Positions 8,084 to 16,140 of a DNA stretch of 64,000 nucleotides are shown here, in pieces. The DNA is taken from positions 62,001-126,000 of the forward strand of contig CAJUEL010000003.1 of NCBI GenBank assembly GCA_910585455.1. The letters are read 5' to 3'. The position numbers and the translations under genes were made by a program. The DNA is from an uncultured Eisenbergiella sp. GTDB lineage: Bacteria > Bacillota > Clostridia > Lachnospirales > Lachnospiraceae. Each line of letters begins with the position of its first letter. The stretch's first letter is position 1. The notes under the pieces are model-generated. The model did not search any database. It was not told the DNA's origin and saw nothing but the letters and a program-made list of their open reading frames with translations.

Positions 8084-8272
8084 ATGAAAAAAGGCGACTA
8101 CATTCAAACTCCAAGATTTTTAAGGGTACAAATTAGTGAGGTCTTTGAAAGTGAAGACGATGCAAGAGCCACAGGCTTCACAGAACCTACACATTACCGC
8201 GATCCAGCATATGGTATTTATGGTAAAAACATTGGTCAATATGAAATGATCTTTGCAGCATTCAAAAAGTAA
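8084..8272 (+). CDS. small hypothetical protein
   Basis: A 62-residue protein in the XRE-controlled operon, preceded by GAAAGGCAGG. It contains FESEDDARATGFTEPTHY, which resembles the short DpnD/PcfM-like or defence-neutral peptides seen in conjugative elements, but I do not assign a family. Confidence 0.6.
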   Translation: MKKGDYIQTPRFLRVQISEVFESEDDARATGFTEPTHYRDPAYGIYGKNIGQYEMIFAAFKK

Positions 8273-8332
8273 ATCCCCTGACGTAAACCGGCGGTCGGGA
8301 TACAAAATAATAACCATAGAAGGGAGACAGTT

Positions 8333-8554
8333 ATGAATAAAGAGTTATCTTTACTTGACCAGATTGAGGAAATCAGGCAAAAATCAATTGAAAATCCACA
8401 GCGCTATCCCGTAGATCACACGGTCAGAGTGATATCGGCGATGGTGGCGAAATATCTGGGATATGATGGGCGTTCTGAATGGACGGATGAACTAAAGAAA
8501 CATCCCGAAAGCAACCTTGCAAAACGTCTGTCAGAAAACAGGTTCTTCATATGA
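8333..8554 (+). CDS. small hypothetical protein
   Basis: A 73-residue soluble protein with an AAGGGAG site. It is rich in charged residues and carries no recognisable motif. It is followed closely by the 50-residue ORF at 8571, so both are likely in one operon. Confidence 0.6.
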   Translation: MNKELSLLDQIEEIRQKSIENPQRYPVDHTVRVISAMVAKYLGYDGRSEWTDELKKHPESNLAKRLSENRFFI

Positions 8555-8570
8555 AAGGGGGTGAGCACAG

Positions 8571-8723
8571 ATGCAGCAGAAACATACGGTTGAGTTTGCA
8601 GTTACACGGAAGAACGGCGTTGTAACTCAGATTGGTAAATCCAGCATTTCACAGCCAAAGACAGCCTTTAAGGGCGGAGCAGTCAAATGGTATGCGGATA
8701 AGCCAAAGAAGGAATGCAGATAA
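8571..8723 (+). CDS. short basic protein, unknown
   Basis: A 50-residue ORF starts with ATG at 8571 and has GGGGGTGAG as binding site; it overlaps nothing and lies 17 bases after the previous gene. It is basic (KNGVVTQIGKSS, ADKPKKECR) without cysteine pairs or hydrophobic segments. Its stop codon touches the tRNA-like fold at 8723. Confidence 0.5.
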   Translation: MQQKHTVEFAVTRKNGVVTQIGKSSISQPKTAFKGGAVKWYADKPKKECR

Positions 8724-8771
8724 GCGTGACCGGGCGTATGGTTTCCAGTGGGGTTCGAGTCCCCACACGCT
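8723..8771 (+). ncRNA. tRNA-like fold lacking an anticodon arm
   Basis: AGCGTG (8723-8728) pairs exactly with CACGCT (8766-8771). Inside is a perfect T-arm: TGGGG, loop TTCGAGT, CCCCA (8749-8765). Only about 20 bases lie between the acceptor strand and the T-arm, too few for D and anticodon arms. It is either a decayed tRNA, a tRNA-like 3' structure, or an old attachment-site remnant. Confidence 0.5.
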
Positions 8772-8840
8772 CTTTTCAATAGTCCGTTGAAAGCGGGAAA
8801 TTTTATAAACCAAAAATGATGGAAGGGAGATATTACAGCA

Positions 8841-9422
8841 ATGACGGGTAAGGATTTATCAGTGTTGCAGCCATATTGTGAAAACGATATGCGCCGCTTA
8901 AAGAAAATTTCACGGTCAATTTTTATGAGATTCAATGAACCCATGCCGGAGGCTGACCATGGCGAATTTTATTCCATTGCGAATATGACTTTGTGGCAGG
9001 CATATAACGCATATAATCCCGATATGGGGGTAAGCTTTGATGGATTCCTTTGCAGCTGCCTGCAAAAGAAATTTAAAACGGAACTGACGCGCAGACACAG
9101 GCAAAAGCGGATTCTGAACCAGTTTGCCGTATCGCTGGATGCGACGGGCGGGGATGATGAATGCGGGAACCTGCTGGATTTTATTCCATCTGATTTTGAT
9201 ACATTTGAGGAAGCAATGAAAAGGCAGGACAGGGAGCAGTTCCACGACAGGGTTCAGCGGTATATTTCAAAACTGTCCAATCAACAGGTAAATATTCTGA
9301 ATCTTTTAATGGATGGGTACAGTCCGGCGGAAATACGGCGGATGCTGGAAATTTCATCAAAAGAATATGCCGATAACATGCAGACCATGAGAAGCTATGA
9401 AAACGTAAAAATATTATTTTAG
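8841..9422 (+). CDS. sigma-70-like RNA polymerase sigma factor
   Basis: This 193-residue protein has region-2-like sequence (FYSIANMTLWQAYNAYNPDMGVSFDGFLCSCLQKKFKTEL, in part) and a region-4-like HTH (YISKLSNQQVNILNLLMDGYSPAEIRRML). Sigma factors guide host RNA polymerase to promoters; phage versions switch transcription to late or specialised genes. It starts a group of moderately GC-rich genes (8841-11417). The element also has an RNA-polymerase-like protein, but nothing shows that the two interact. Confidence 0.75.
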   Translation: MTGKDLSVLQPYCENDMRRLKKISRSIFMRFNEPMPEADHGEFYSIANMTLWQAYNAYNPDMGVSFDGFLCSCLQKKFKTELTRRHRQKRILNQFAVSLDATGGDDECGNLLDFIPSDFDTFEEAMKRQDREQFHDRVQRYISKLSNQQVNILNLLMDGYSPAEIRRMLEISSKEYADNMQTMRSYENVKILF

Positions 9423-9435
9423 GGAGGAAATCACA

Positions 9436-10527
9436 ATGAAGATCAGAAAACAGACATTCAGCTTAGACCAGTACTTAAAACTGATGAAAGCGGAAACAAT
9501 CCGCACAGACCAGGATTGCCAGCGGCGTTCCGGACAGTGGGATGCAAATATGGTTAATGAACTGATTTTTACGGTGCTGACGGATAACTATATACCGCCT
9601 GTCATCCTTGGGGAAGAAACGGCAAACGGAATTACGAGACAGTGGATTATTGATGGTTTGCAGAGAAGCAGCTCCCTTTCCCTGTTCAGGTATGCAAACA
9701 CAAGAATTACAAAGAATCTTGATGAATATATGGTTACATACCAGCGGAAAATTTCAGATAGCAACGGAACCCCCAAAAGGGATGAATATGGGGAGATCAT
9801 CTGGGAAACAGTTGAATATGATATCCGTGAAAAGACATATGAACAGCTGCCGGAAGAATTGCAGGACAGGTTTAATGGATACCAGATAGAGGCGGCAATT
9901 CATCAGGACTGCGATACAACGGAAATCTCTAAGCTTGTCCGAAAATATAATAACCATAAGGCGATGAATCAGGCGCAAAAAGCTTTTACCTATATTGATG
10001 TTTTCGCAAAAGAAATACGGGAAATTACAGAAAACAGATTCTTTCTGGATGTTTATACCAGCAGCCGCCAGACCAGAATAAACGGGACGCTGGAAAGGAT
10101 TGTGGGTGACATGGTGCTTCTCTGTAATTATCCGGATAAATATAAAAAGGATACCAAAGTGGGTTTTAAGTGGCTGAATGAAAATGCATCCCTTCATGAC
10201 TTTGAAAGTCTGGATAACCTGCTGACAAGATTAACAGCAGCAGTGGAAAAAACAACAGAGATCAGGGAGATATTCAACAGAAAGAACACATATATTTTCG
10301 TGGCGGCATTCAAAGCATTTACGGAACTGGGAAGGGAAGACAGGGACTTTGGAAAATTCCTCAAATGGTTCATAAATGACGGAAGCAAAATGGAAATAGA
10401 CGGGAAAAAGTGGGATATGCTGGAAATAAGCCGTTCAACAAAGGATTCCGGTGTTGTGCATGGAAAACTTGATCATCTTGTGGCATTGATGAAGCAATAT
10501 TTCACGGAAATTCAAAAGGCGGCATAG
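9436..10527 (+). CDS. DUF262-family protein (ParB/GmrS-like N-terminal fold)
   Basis: This 363-residue protein has a GGGAGG site and begins 14 bases after the sigma gene. It contains the DUF262 core: QRRSGQWDANMVNELIFTVL, then IPPVILGE and WIIDGLQRSSSL, the last being the DGQQR-like nucleotide-binding motif. DUF262 is found in GmrSD-type modification-dependent restriction enzymes and in many phage proteins of unknown role. No DUF1524 HNH nuclease domain follows here, so it is not a complete GmrSD. The C-terminal half is helical and unassigned. Confidence 0.75.
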   Translation: MKIRKQTFSLDQYLKLMKAETIRTDQDCQRRSGQWDANMVNELIFTVLTDNYIPPVILGEETANGITRQWIIDGLQRSSSLSLFRYANTRITKNLDEYMVTYQRKISDSNGTPKRDEYGEIIWETVEYDIREKTYEQLPEELQDRFNGYQIEAAIHQDCDTTEISKLVRKYNNHKAMNQAQKAFTYIDVFAKEIREITENRFFLDVYTSSRQTRINGTLERIVGDMVLLCNYPDKYKKDTKVGFKWLNENASLHDFESLDNLLTRLTAAVEKTTEIREIFNRKNTYIFVAAFKAFTELGREDRDFGKFLKWFINDGSKMEIDGKKWDMLEISRSTKDSGVVHGKLDHLVALMKQYFTEIQKAA

Positions 10528-10578
10528 CGGAAAACGGGGAGGGAAACCTCCCCATGCAGACAGAAATGAGGCAGGGAA

Positions 10579-10947
10579 ATGTATACAATATCAGATATTA
10601 TAACGGATATAAACAGGGGATGCGCGGCGAACAACATGGTTGAGGACAGATTTTCCTACAGGATCATCTTTTTTGTGAATGAGGGAAAAAGGGGTACGAA
10701 GCGCTATATGGATGCCAGCTATGGTGATTTGCGGAAAGCATTGGAAAATATTATCAGGAACCATCTTTCATTGACAAATAATATTGTGATAGCGGAAACA
10801 ACGGTTTTAAAAGATGGGAAATGCGTATGCCTGCAAAGCAGGTCGTATTCATTCAGCCTTGATGAGTATTTCAGACGGATAAATGGAGAATTTAAAGACA
10901 GCTACAGAAACGAAAGCATTATGTACAACAGGCAGGCGATGAGATAA
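10579..10947 (+). CDS. hypothetical protein
   Basis: A 122-residue protein in the sigma/DUF262 operon, with a GAGGCAGGG-like site before ATG. It is predicted soluble with mixed alpha/beta character (YSYRIIFFVNEGKR, NNIVIAETTVLKDGK). No family is recognised. Confidence 0.6.
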   Translation: MYTISDIITDINRGCAANNMVEDRFSYRIIFFVNEGKRGTKRYMDASYGDLRKALENIIRNHLSLTNNIVIAETTVLKDGKCVCLQSRSYSFSLDEYFRRINGEFKDSYRNESIMYNRQAMR

Positions 10948-10976
10948 GCCGCATCAGGGGGCGGAAAGGAAAAGGT

Positions 10977-11417
10977 ATGATGAAAGCGAAGTATACTCTT
11001 GCAGATTTCCCACACAGGGATACAGTGAGCTGTCTTGACGATGGGGCAGTGGAAAGCATTTATGTCCCACTGCTGACAGAACCGGATTGCCCGGAAGACC
11101 TTATGGAAAGGGCTGATATGATTATTAATGATCTGCTGGAAAACAGTCCGGAACAGAATTATGATGTGAATGATCTGTTTGTATATGTCCAATTATGGGT
11201 AAGAGCATTGCAGGATGGAAAAATTGTATATGAAATTTACACAGGAATTCATGACAGGGAAGACCACATGAACCTTTACACACATATAAAGCTTTTAAAA
11301 ACTGATCCTGTATATGCGTCTTTCAAAAATTATTTTTTAAGGCATCTGATTGCGCTGCTATTTGATGAGAAAGCAGCTCTTACTATTGGAGGAATGGAAG
11401 ATTTTGTTCTGATATAG
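10977..11417 (+). CDS. hypothetical protein
   Basis: A 146-residue protein, last gene of the 8841-11417 operon, starting just after GGAAAGG. It has no signal peptide or motif that I recognise; it is acidic overall with an aromatic C-terminal region. A start at 10980 (second codon also ATG) is equally possible. Confidence 0.6.
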   Translation: MMKAKYTLADFPHRDTVSCLDDGAVESIYVPLLTEPDCPEDLMERADMIINDLLENSPEQNYDVNDLFVYVQLWVRALQDGKIVYEIYTGIHDREDHMNLYTHIKLLKTDPVYASFKNYFLRHLIALLFDEKAALTIGGMEDFVLI

Positions 11418-11439
11418 TGGGAAAATTTAAAAGAGCCAC

Positions 11440-11468
11440 TTGAAAATCAAGTAGCTCCAGTGTATAAT
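11440..11468 (+). promoter_or_regulatory. antitoxin RNA promoter
   Basis: TTGAAA (11440-11445), 17 bases, TATAAT (11463-11468) on the plus strand. Transcription from about 11475 would run into the 3' end of the convergent toxin gene and stop at the terminator ending near 11571. Confidence 0.75.
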
Positions 11469-11474
11469 CTAATC

Positions 11475-11571
11475 AGAAGTGATCGGAATTGAGCCTCCGA
11501 TTGCCCTCAGTAATTAAAAAACTATTTTTGAAATAGCATCTACTTTGGACGGTGGGATGCTATTTCTTTTT
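11475..11571 (+). ncRNA. candidate type I antitoxin RNA (RatA-like)
   Basis: About 97 bases from the consensus promoter at 11440-11468 to a terminator whose stem is AAATAGCATC (11530-11539) with GATGCTATTT (11555-11564) and a T-run. It contains no ORF. Its 3' end is antisense to the last codons and stop of the toxin ORF at 11560-11640 and to the toxin 3' untranslated region, the layout of TxpA/RatA in Bacillus subtilis. Confidence 0.65.
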
Positions 11572-11640
11572 ATGATTGTCTATGTAAGACAGAGCCGCAA
11601 ACAACACAAGTAATAATGTAAGAACTTCCATTATACTCAT
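11560..11640 (-). CDS. holin-like type I toxin peptide
   Basis: A 26-residue peptide begins MSIMEVLTLLLV, has one hydrophobic span (to about residue 18) and ends YIDNHKKK. The start, span and YID-then-lysine tail match the Firmicutes putative holin-like toxin family, type I toxins that insert in the membrane. GAGGGTGATG precedes the ATG. A consensus promoter (TTGAGT-17-TATAAT) lies 80 to 110 bases upstream, leaving a leader of about 75 bases. The antisense RNA at 11475-11571 overlaps its 3' end. It would keep the element in the cell by killing cells that lose it. Confidence 0.75.
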   Translation of the reverse strand: MSIMEVLTLLLVLFAALSYIDNHKKK

Positions 11641-11720
11641 AGGGCATCACCCTCTTTCGTAAGACTAGAGGGCATCCATCGGAAAATCGCATCCTGTTTT
11701 CTTTTCAATTATACAAGCCA

Positions 11721-11749
11721 ATTATAGCATAAAGGAAGCTGATACTCAA
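11721..11749 (-). promoter_or_regulatory. toxin promoter
   Basis: On the minus strand TTGAGT (11744-11749), a 17-base spacer and TATAAT (11721-11726). It reads toward the holin-like toxin at 11640. Confidence 0.75.
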
Positions 11750-11810
11750 TTAAAAAGAGTTTGAATCGGCTATATTATTTATAGAAGAAACAGACTCTTT
11801 TAATAGAGGA

Positions 11811-12068
11811 TTATTTAGATTTCCGCATATCCTCAACGGCTTGCTGTAAATACATATTTTTCCACGCCGTTTTGACAGATTCCTGTTTTAGTTCACTGAT
11901 CCGTTTATCCAGATATCTTTCAAGCCAGTTCATAATCGCTGACGGAATGAAGCGTTCGGGCATTTTCTGGATGCTGGAAAACAGTAAATTTTCCATCCTG
12001 CTATGTAGATTCTGGAAAAATTCTTTTATGCGGTTGTGCTTTCTGATTTCTATGTCTATATTGATCAA
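11811..12068 (-). CDS. small helical protein, unknown
   Basis: An 85-residue charged, helical protein (RIKEFFQNLHSRMENLLF, RYLDKRISELKQESVKTAWK). The start is uncertain: TTG at 12068 sits directly against AAGGGAG, and the next canonical start (ATG at MENLLF) is 26 codons in. Coding is supported by composition, but no family is recognised. Confidence 0.45.
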   Translation of the reverse strand: MINIDIEIRKHNRIKEFFQNLHSRMENLLFSSIQKMPERFIPSAIMNWLERYLDKRISELKQESVKTAWKNMYLQQAVEDMRKSK

Positions 12069-12308
12069 CTCCCTTCAAGGACATTATAGGTGATGCGAAA
12101 TTCTTTTGCAAGTGGTTTAAAACAGATAAAAAATGTTGTTCAGGAAATCACCTGATTTTGTTCACAATGTATTTGACAGAGAATTTGCCCATAAATGCAT
12201 GGAAATCCGTTCACAAAATGAAATTACCTTTTCTTTAACAAATTGATATAGAAATGGAGAAATATTGATTACTGATAGAAAAAATAAAAGAAGAAAGGGA
12301 GTGCCTGA

Positions 12309-12902
12309 ATGGAATATGGTTATGCCAGAGCATCAACAAATTCAGATAAGCAGGATATAGGGCGGCAAAAAAGAGAACTGGTTGCAATTGGAATTGAAGA
12401 ACACAATATTTTTTGGGAATATGAATCTGGTGCACATGAAGACAGGGAAAAGTTACAGCAGCTTCTCGAAACAGTAAAACGGGGAGATACTATTGCATGT
12501 ACGGAAGTAAGCAGATTGTCGCGGTCTACAAAGCAACTGTGTGAAATTCTGGAGTTTGTGGAAAAGAATAAGATAAAATTGATAGTAGGAACCTTTATTG
12601 TGGATTGCAGGAATGATGAAATTGATCCCATGACAATGGGAATGCTGAGGATGATGGCTGTATTTGCCCAGATGGAAAGAGATATCACTATACAGCGCAT
12701 CAGATCAGGAATGGAAAATGCTAAGGCGAAGGGGAAACGGATTGGAAGAAGGAAGACCACGGAGGATGATATACCAGCTTCATTTTTTAGATATTATCCT
12801 CAATATGCGAACGGTGGAATTAATTTGTCAGAGTTTGCGCGGTTAACGTGTCTTAGTAGAAACTCTATATATAAGTATCTGAAAATTGTAGGGAAGCAGT
12901 AA
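12309..12902 (+). CDS. serine recombinase / resolvase
   Basis: This 197-residue protein is a resolvase/invertase-type serine recombinase: YARAST at residues 5-10 with the nucleophile S9, EVSRLSRS with the two active-site arginines, MAVFAQMERDITIQRIRSGM helix E, and a C-terminal HTH (INLSEFARLTCLSRNSIYKYL). Such enzymes resolve multimers or invert DNA segments; their small size rules out a large serine integrase. AGAAAGGGAG precedes the ATG. In this element it may resolve dimers of a circular form, which would fit the TubRZ partition genes. Confidence 0.9.
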   Translation: MEYGYARASTNSDKQDIGRQKRELVAIGIEEHNIFWEYESGAHEDREKLQQLLETVKRGDTIACTEVSRLSRSTKQLCEILEFVEKNKIKLIVGTFIVDCRNDEIDPMTMGMLRMMAVFAQMERDITIQRIRSGMENAKAKGKRIGRRKTTEDDIPASFFRYYPQYANGGINLSEFARLTCLSRNSIYKYLKIVGKQ

Positions 12903-13037
12903 GAAAATAAGATTTAATGTTTTACGGAAAAGTTTCCAAAGATATGGAGAAATAGTATTTACAGGCACGGAGAAAGAGGGGGAAAGAAAATGGAATCAGG
13001 ATAGAAAAACGAGAATCCATAAGCGGAAAATATTTTA

Positions 13038-13241
13038 ATGACGGGAGGGAAAGCAATATTGGATGATCTGTTGAAAAGTGAAGCATTCAGGAAAGGGGTA
13101 GCTGTAGGAATTGGAATCCATCAAAAGGAAGTAGTTTCCGCACATGAACGGAAAAAGCCTTTAAAAATTGGAGATACCCTTTATTATCTTCAAGATGGAC
13201 GTGAGCGGCTACAGGAAGCGATTGAGGAAATATGCAGGTAA
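13038..13241 (+). CDS. small hypothetical protein
   Basis: A 67-residue protein downstream of the recombinase. A start at TTG 13059, after GGAGGG, is an alternative to ATG 13038. It has no recognised domain; the middle contains RKGVAVGIGIHQKEVV. Confidence 0.5.
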   Translation: MTGGKAILDDLLKSEAFRKGVAVGIGIHQKEVVSAHERKKPLKIGDTLYYLQDGRERLQEAIEEICR

Positions 13242-13262
13242 ACTTATAAGGGATAATAAGAC

Positions 13263-13520
13263 ATGAAAAATGAAACGGAACAGATACAGGCTGCATCAAA
13301 GGAAGCAGTATATAACTTTCTTGTGGAGTATATGATGGAAAATTGTTATGCTCCATCAATAAGAGAAATATGTGCGGCTACATATTTAAGCTCTACATCT
13401 ACAGTACACAGCCATTTGCAGGCTTTAGAGGATGAAGGACGGATCAAAATGAAAGCAAACACATCAAGGGCGATTAAGCTGGCAGGTTATAAATTTGTGA
13501 AGACGGAGGAATCGGCATGA
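13263..13520 (+). CDS. LexA-like winged-helix domain without protease
   Basis: This 85-residue protein corresponds to the LexA N-terminal DNA-binding domain: VYNFLVEYMMENCYAPSIRE, then SSTSTVHSHLQALEDEGRI with the recognition helix. LexA proper is about 200 residues with a C-terminal self-cleaving serine protease domain, which is missing here. The next gene starts within its last codons (ATGA overlap at 13517), so translation is coupled. If it binds SOS boxes, it could act as a non-cleavable repressor of host or element SOS genes. Confidence 0.75.
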   Translation: MKNETEQIQAASKEAVYNFLVEYMMENCYAPSIREICAATYLSSTSTVHSHLQALEDEGRIKMKANTSRAIKLAGYKFVKTEESA

Positions 13521-14029
13521 AGATTGAACTGAATGTATGCCCTTATTGTAAAGGAATTGCCGAAGGACATATTAAGACAGTGGAATCCCTTAGAAAGATA
13601 CATAATTATTATGTGGTATGTACAGAGTGTGGAGCATCTACAGAGCGATACAATACTGAATGTGCAATGCTTCAGGACAGAAAATTCCATGTATTGACAA
13701 AGAAAGAAGCAATAGAAAAAGCCGTTTATGATTGGAATAATAGGATTTTTGATATAACAACAAGATTATCCCATATGTCTGCTGCTGAAAAAATATTATG
13801 GTATACAGAGGACTTGCTAAAAGTTGCGTGGTATGGTGCAAATATTCTGGTAGGATCGTTGCGGTGGGAAACAGCATGGAAACTTAGAAGAATTGCAGAA
13901 GAGAAGAAATTACTAAAAATCAGCACTGAAAATGATTTAGGAGAAGTGGCAAGAGTATTACTGGATAATTGTGAAGTAAAGCCTATTGTATGCAAATATC
14001 TTGAAGAAATAGGGGAAGTAGCAGTTTAA
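13517..14029 (+). CDS. Lar-like zinc-ribbon protein with C-terminal extension
   Basis: Residues 1-75 follow the Lar restriction-alleviation pattern: CPYC, a VVCTECGAS second pair of cysteines, and KKEAIEKAVYDWNNR at the end of the domain. The remaining 95 residues are helical and unassigned. Lar of the Rac prophage modulates type I restriction; homologues are common in phages. It overlaps the LexA-like gene by 4 bases. Confidence 0.65.
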   Translation: MKIELNVCPYCKGIAEGHIKTVESLRKIHNYYVVCTECGASTERYNTECAMLQDRKFHVLTKKEAIEKAVYDWNNRIFDITTRLSHMSAAEKILWYTEDLLKVAWYGANILVGSLRWETAWKLRRIAEEKKLLKISTENDLGEVARVLLDNCEVKPIVCKYLEEIGEVAV

Positions 14030-14083
14030 AGTTATTTCCAATTTGGGAATTGTGATAGCTTGTTTGTGATTGGAGGAAAAATA

Positions 14084-14257
14084 ATGTTCAATAGACATAT
14101 AAAGAAGATAAGATGTTTGGATTGCAAGCATTGTAATGTTACAGAAAAGAAATGCTATCCTGAATCGGAAGATTGTAAATCAGAATATGATTTAGAGGAT
14201 AAAGATATTTACGAATATAGAAAAAATAATTGTGATTTTTACAATATGGATTATTGA
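14084..14257 (+). CDS. small cysteine-rich protein
   Basis: A 57-residue protein whose ATG at 14084 lies 8 bases after GGAGG. It has six cysteines, including CLDCKHC near the N-terminus, so it probably binds a metal. An in-frame TTG at 14060 has no binding site. No family is recognised. Confidence 0.6.
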   Translation: MFNRHIKKIRCLDCKHCNVTEKKCYPESEDCKSEYDLEDKDIYEYRKNNCDFYNMDY

Positions 14258-14276
14258 GATTGGAGAGAATGGGAAA

Positions 14277-14726
14277 ATGTCATGTAATAAAAAAATGATA
14301 GATGTTGAAAAAGAAATCAATGATTACTTTATATCGGAAGAGTTTAAGAAGTTAGCTTTTTCTTATGACGGCGTACACAGAGATTATTGTAATGAGAATA
14401 AATTTCATATATTCGATGATACAGTAATGCCGTCTATTTTAAGAGAAGTTAATAAGAAAATAAAAGAAGTTGTAGACAATGATACGGTTGATATGTTCAT
14501 TAGAGATAATGGGATATATATGGAATCTGATTATCCTTATGGAAGAAAGCGCGATATACGAATAGGAAGATTGATTATAACAGAATGCGGATCTGGTGGA
14601 AGGAAAGATAATTGGATATTTCGTTTTAATGATGAATATGCTTATTATACATTTCAAGTCCATGATGGAGAAGAGATAAGACATTATCGTATTCTGGATG
14701 TAAAAGAAAAGATATCGAACAGATAG
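14277..14726 (+). CDS. hypothetical protein
   Basis: A 149-residue acidic soluble protein. ATG at 14277 is preceded by GGAGA; the upstream in-frame ATG at 14232 overlaps the previous gene and lacks a site. No motif is recognised. It is part of a run of short plus-strand unknown genes. Confidence 0.6.
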   Translation: MSCNKKMIDVEKEINDYFISEEFKKLAFSYDGVHRDYCNENKFHIFDDTVMPSILREVNKKIKEVVDNDTVDMFIRDNGIYMESDYPYGRKRDIRIGRLIITECGSGGRKDNWIFRFNDEYAYYTFQVHDGEEIRHYRILDVKEKISNR

Positions 14727-14755
14727 GAAATAAAAAATGATGGAGAATAATAGAA

Positions 14756-15250
14756 ATGACTATATATATTAGTGTAAGTTTATTAATAATTGCAGTGCTT
14801 ATAATTCAGAGTATCGGATTATATAAAGTGCAAAGTTCTAATATGAGAATATTGAAGGTTCCGAAATCCAATAAGGGTAGTAAAGAATGGAATGATTTTA
14901 TAGACTTATTCAAGGAAAATAAGATAAAATCAGAAGGATACGTAGTAATATTTGCAAATAATGGCGAAGAAGAAATGATGTTGCATTTTGATTGTATGGG
15001 AAGTTCGCATGACTATTTCAAAGATAGCTGCATACTAGTAAAAGTATTTTTTTCAACGTTCAGCTATAACGAAGAAGGTGATCCGGAGAGATTTGCAAGC
15101 TACGAATTGCTTATAGATAATATTGTAAATGTTACTTCTATCGAAGAAGGTGGTACATATAGGGACAGTGACTATAATTTCTATTTTGTTAATTGCTTAT
15201 TGAAGGATGGAAGAATGTTAGAATTTAATTTCAGTTATATGGAGGAATAG
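14756..15250 (+). CDS. membrane-anchored hypothetical protein
   Basis: A 164-residue protein with an N-terminal hydrophobic helix (residues 2-22, ISVSLLIIAVLIIQSIGLY) and a soluble remainder, so it is likely anchored in the membrane. GGAGAATAATAGAA precedes the ATG. It is followed 3 bases later by another membrane-anchored gene of the same length. No family is recognised. Confidence 0.6.
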   Translation: MTIYISVSLLIIAVLIIQSIGLYKVQSSNMRILKVPKSNKGSKEWNDFIDLFKENKIKSEGYVVIFANNGEEEMMLHFDCMGSSHDYFKDSCILVKVFFSTFSYNEEGDPERFASYELLIDNIVNVTSIEEGGTYRDSDYNFYFVNCLLKDGRMLEFNFSYMEE

Positions 15251-15253
15251 AGA

Positions 15254-15748
15254 ATGTTACAAAATATTTTATTAAATTTATCAAATTGTGAACGGTCATA
15301 TTTTATTATACTGGTTCTTTTATGTATTGTAGTGATAGTGCGTGATATTAAAGAAGATGATATTTGGGGAAAGAAGTTGCATAAGAAGCTGTGGCAACTT
15401 CCTATTACAATCGAGTATAAAGGAAGAAAACTTGTAATAGATAGGAAAGAAGAATGCTTTAAATGCAGTTATTTTGATTATAGTTGGGAAAGAATCCCTA
15501 AGAAGTATACATATTTTATCAATGATAATCCGATAGCATGTATAACAGAGATAAAGTATACTTTGAGAAAACATTATTTCACAACATTAAATTATGATTA
15601 TAATACATGTGATTTTAAATACATTGTAAAAGAAGCAATAAAAGAGAAGAAGAGACTGGATAAAATTAGATTTAAAGAACAATATGGAAAAGATAATAGA
15701 ACAAAGTTATATGAATTGGTTAGTCAGGAGAATCCATCACATGAATAG
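15254..15748 (+). CDS. membrane-anchored hypothetical protein
   Basis: A 164-residue protein with one N-terminal membrane span (about residues 15-30, SYFIILVLLCIVVIV) and a basic soluble domain. It has the same length and layout as its upstream neighbour but no clear sequence similarity to it. Its stop overlaps the start of the next gene (ATGAATAG). Confidence 0.55.
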   Translation: MLQNILLNLSNCERSYFIILVLLCIVVIVRDIKEDDIWGKKLHKKLWQLPITIEYKGRKLVIDRKEECFKCSYFDYSWERIPKKYTYFINDNPIACITEIKYTLRKHYFTTLNYDYNTCDFKYIVKEAIKEKKRLDKIRFKEQYGKDNRTKLYELVSQENPSHE

Positions 15749-15947
15749 TTATAATAGCTGTACTAATTATTTATTTAAAAATAAAAATGTCTTATATATA
15801 GGAAATGAAAGGTTTTATGTACAGATAAAACCTAACAAATATGATTGTCCTGTTTGTGGCAGAAAAGGAATTTATAAAGACAAAAATCGTTATGAATTAT
15901 GTATGAAGTGTAAAATAGTAATGAAAAGAAGCGGAGGATTCAGCTAA
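15741..15947 (+). CDS. zinc-ribbon protein
   Basis: A 68-residue protein with two CxxC pairs (CPVCGRKG and CMKCK), a typical zinc ribbon. The ATG at 15741 overlaps the previous stop by 8 bases; AGGAG lies 11 bases upstream. An upstream in-frame ATG at 15684 is less likely. Confidence 0.6.
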   Translation: MNSYNSCTNYLFKNKNVLYIGNERFYVQIKPNKYDCPVCGRKGIYKDKNRYELCMKCKIVMKRSGGFS

Positions 15948-16132
15948 TGGCAACGGATAGACAGACACCATGCTTATATTATGTATGTGCTGGACTATGT
16001 AAGAAAGGAAGGAAAGCGGATCATGCTCATTACTGCCAGCATTGCAATAAGTATAAGCCGAGGGCAAGGGTAAGATATCAGAATCAGAAGAAGGAAAAGT
16101 TGGAGAAGATTCGAAAGGAAGAGGGGTGTTAG
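15947..16132 (+). CDS. small cysteine-rich basic protein
   Basis: A 61-residue protein with a CLYYVCAGLC and HYCQHC arrangement that suggests metal binding, and a basic C-terminal tail. It overlaps the last base of the previous stop codon. Similar short proteins are frequent in clostridial phages and conjugative elements; the role is unknown. Confidence 0.6.
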   Translation: MATDRQTPCLYYVCAGLCKKGRKADHAHYCQHCNKYKPRARVRYQNQKKEKLEKIRKEEGC

Positions 16133-16140
16133 GAACTGTT

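Noticed and set aside
9436..10527. Complete GmrSD restriction system
   Set aside because: Only the DUF262 part is present, with no DUF1524 HNH nuclease in the protein or next to it.
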